A program made the translations under genes and the position numbers. The notes below the pieces were generated by a model. That model was not told the DNA's origin and searched no databases. It saw only the letters and a program-made list of their open reading frames with translations. Shown here piece by piece: positions 42,412 to 43,082 of a stretch of 43,082 bases of DNA (position 1 is the stretch's first letter; the number at the start of each line of letters is the position of its first letter). The stretch is from Bacteroidia bacterium (GTDB lineage: Bacteria > Bacteroidota > Bacteroidia > J057), in contig JANQTF010000379.1 of the NCBI GenBank assembly GCA_030731845.1, forward strand, positions 4,686 through 47,767, written 5' to 3'.

Positions 42412-43043
42412 ATATATCCAATCACCAACCCAAAAGACTGTGGTTGCCAGTCGGAGCCGACGCGGTATTCGCTGATGCCACGGACCCATGATACCTCAAA
42501 AAAACCTCTTGATTCGCCGGAAAATGGATAGGAAGCGCCTAAGGCCGCTTTCCAGGAAAATGCCCAGGGCGCGAAACTGTCATCAGGAAGGGGCCCGCCA
42601 GTATTGCTCACGAACAAGAGCCGATCTGTGACGATGCCGCCGCTCGCATACACGAAGGCCGGACCCTCATTAAATGGGATTCGAAATGTGAAGGGCATGC
42701 TCAGATACCCAAAGCGATAGCGATCGGTGCGCCTTTGCTCGGGGCCACCACTGAGCGAAAATCGAACATCTTCCTGATACCCGCGATCGCTGTAGAGCAC
42801 ATCGAGTCGCAAGGTGGCATTGCCACCCAACAGCGCTTCGAGGCGAATGCCGCCTGTGCCGGTGATTTTGCGCTGTTGCAACCTGCTCACCGCCTCCGTT
42901 GGCGTGACGTAAAACGTGTCCTGAAGCACCACCGGGCCACTTTGCTCTATTCCGACCAGCCAACCGATGGTGAAAGGCCGCGTCTGTTGGGCAAATAGGG
43001 AAACAGGAATCAGGCAGAGAATGAATAGTAGGTATCGAAACAT
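42405..43043 (-). CDS. Porin-like (PorT-family-type) outer-membrane beta-barrel protein
   Basis: A 212-aa exported barrel. Residues 1-18 form a signal peptide (MFRYLLFILCLIPVSLFAQ); an upstream ATG at 43064 adds 7 residues and is not preferred. The mature part has eight or so strands, for example GGIRLEALLGG, ATLRLDVLYSDRGYQ, YLSMPFTFRI, FVYASGGIVTDR, WKAALGASYPF and FFEVSWVRG, typical of the PorT/OMP_b-brl family often annotated 'outer membrane beta-barrel protein'. The last strand SFGLVIGYML ends in Leu where an aromatic residue would be usual, possibly because the element at 42113-42411 has modified the 3' end. Function is unknown. The upstream flank leaves the window after about 40 nt. 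Confidence 0.8.
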   Translation of the reverse strand: MFRYLLFILCLIPVSLFAQQTRPFTIGWLVGIEQSGPVVLQDTFYVTPTEAVSRLQQRKITGTGGIRLEALLGGNATLRLDVLYSDRGYQEDVRFSLSGGPEQRRTDRYRFGYLSMPFTFRIPFNEGPAFVYASGGIVTDRLLFVSNTGGPLPDDSFAPWAFSWKAALGASYPFSGESRGFFEVSWVRGISEYRVGSDWQPQSFGLVIGYML

Positions 43044-43082
43044 ACCCTCAGAACGATGAAACATCCAAAATGGATGTGGAGG

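Noticed and set aside
1-43082. tRNA, rRNA or a prophage/defence island
   Set aside because: No tRNA-like cloverleaf, rRNA segment, integrase, phage structural gene or known defence gene was found by reading.

Overview
The window reads as chromosomal DNA of a member of the phylum Bacteroidota, probably a gliding or surface-adhesive environmental species. Evidence: several proteins end in type IX secretion (T9SS) C-terminal sorting domains, one giant gene is an SprB-repeat adhesin with a gliding-motility-associated (type B) C-terminus, and two-component systems of LytS/LytTR and Reg_prop type are abundant. A textbook Bacteroidota promoter (TTG-N19-TAnnTTTG) is present and Shine-Dalgarno sequences are rare. 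The genus cannot be fixed from sequence alone. No rRNA, tRNA, CRISPR array or intact insertion sequence was seen.

Layout. 1-2500 (+): a 5'-truncated two-repeat barrel-like protein, a 4-TM LytS-type kinase and a LytTR response regulator, tightly packed. 2478-4847 (-): a WbuB-like GT4 glycosyltransferase and a WecA/MraY-like phosphoglycosyltransferase, a surface-glycan pair. 5178-14848 (-): a 1165-aa outer-membrane barrel, a 1278-aa NtrY-like kinase with a very large membrane region, an M14 carboxypeptidase lipoprotein and a T9SS-exported protein. 15314-22438 (-): a co-oriented run of amidohydrolase lipoprotein, Reg_prop sensor kinase, a receiver-LytS-type kinase fusion and a receiver-class III cyclase fusion. 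The two receivers are obvious sisters, so one sensor may feed a kinase relay and a cyclic-nucleotide output. 22483-24473 (+): an NTF2-like secreted protein with a clear promoter and terminator, and a DUF7309/DUF6930-type protein. 24477-28790: an RmlD-like reductase, a lipoprotein, a mini T9SS protein, an internally shortened LacI-family protein and a TIP30-like NAD(P)-binding protein. 28878-37726 (+): another mini T9SS protein, then the 2728-aa SprB-repeat adhesin. 37886-39720 (-): a Rpn-family PD-(D/E)XK nuclease and a ROK sugar kinase. 40053-43043 (-): two outer-membrane barrel proteins separated by a nested palindromic element.

The most unusual non-coding structure is at 42113-42411. Near-identical 18-bp direct repeats flank inverted termini, and these enclose four copies of a 26-30 bp module arranged as two forward and two inverted copies. 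It looks like a non-autonomous mobile element (MITE-like) abutting the 3' end of a porin-like gene. A second structure is the Rpn nuclease gene, which sits between two hairpins sharing the same GATCTCCGG/CCGGAGATC core.

Several genes could act together at the cell surface (T9SS cargo, glycan synthesis, OM barrels), with the sensor kinases controlling them, but no target genes can be assigned from sequence.
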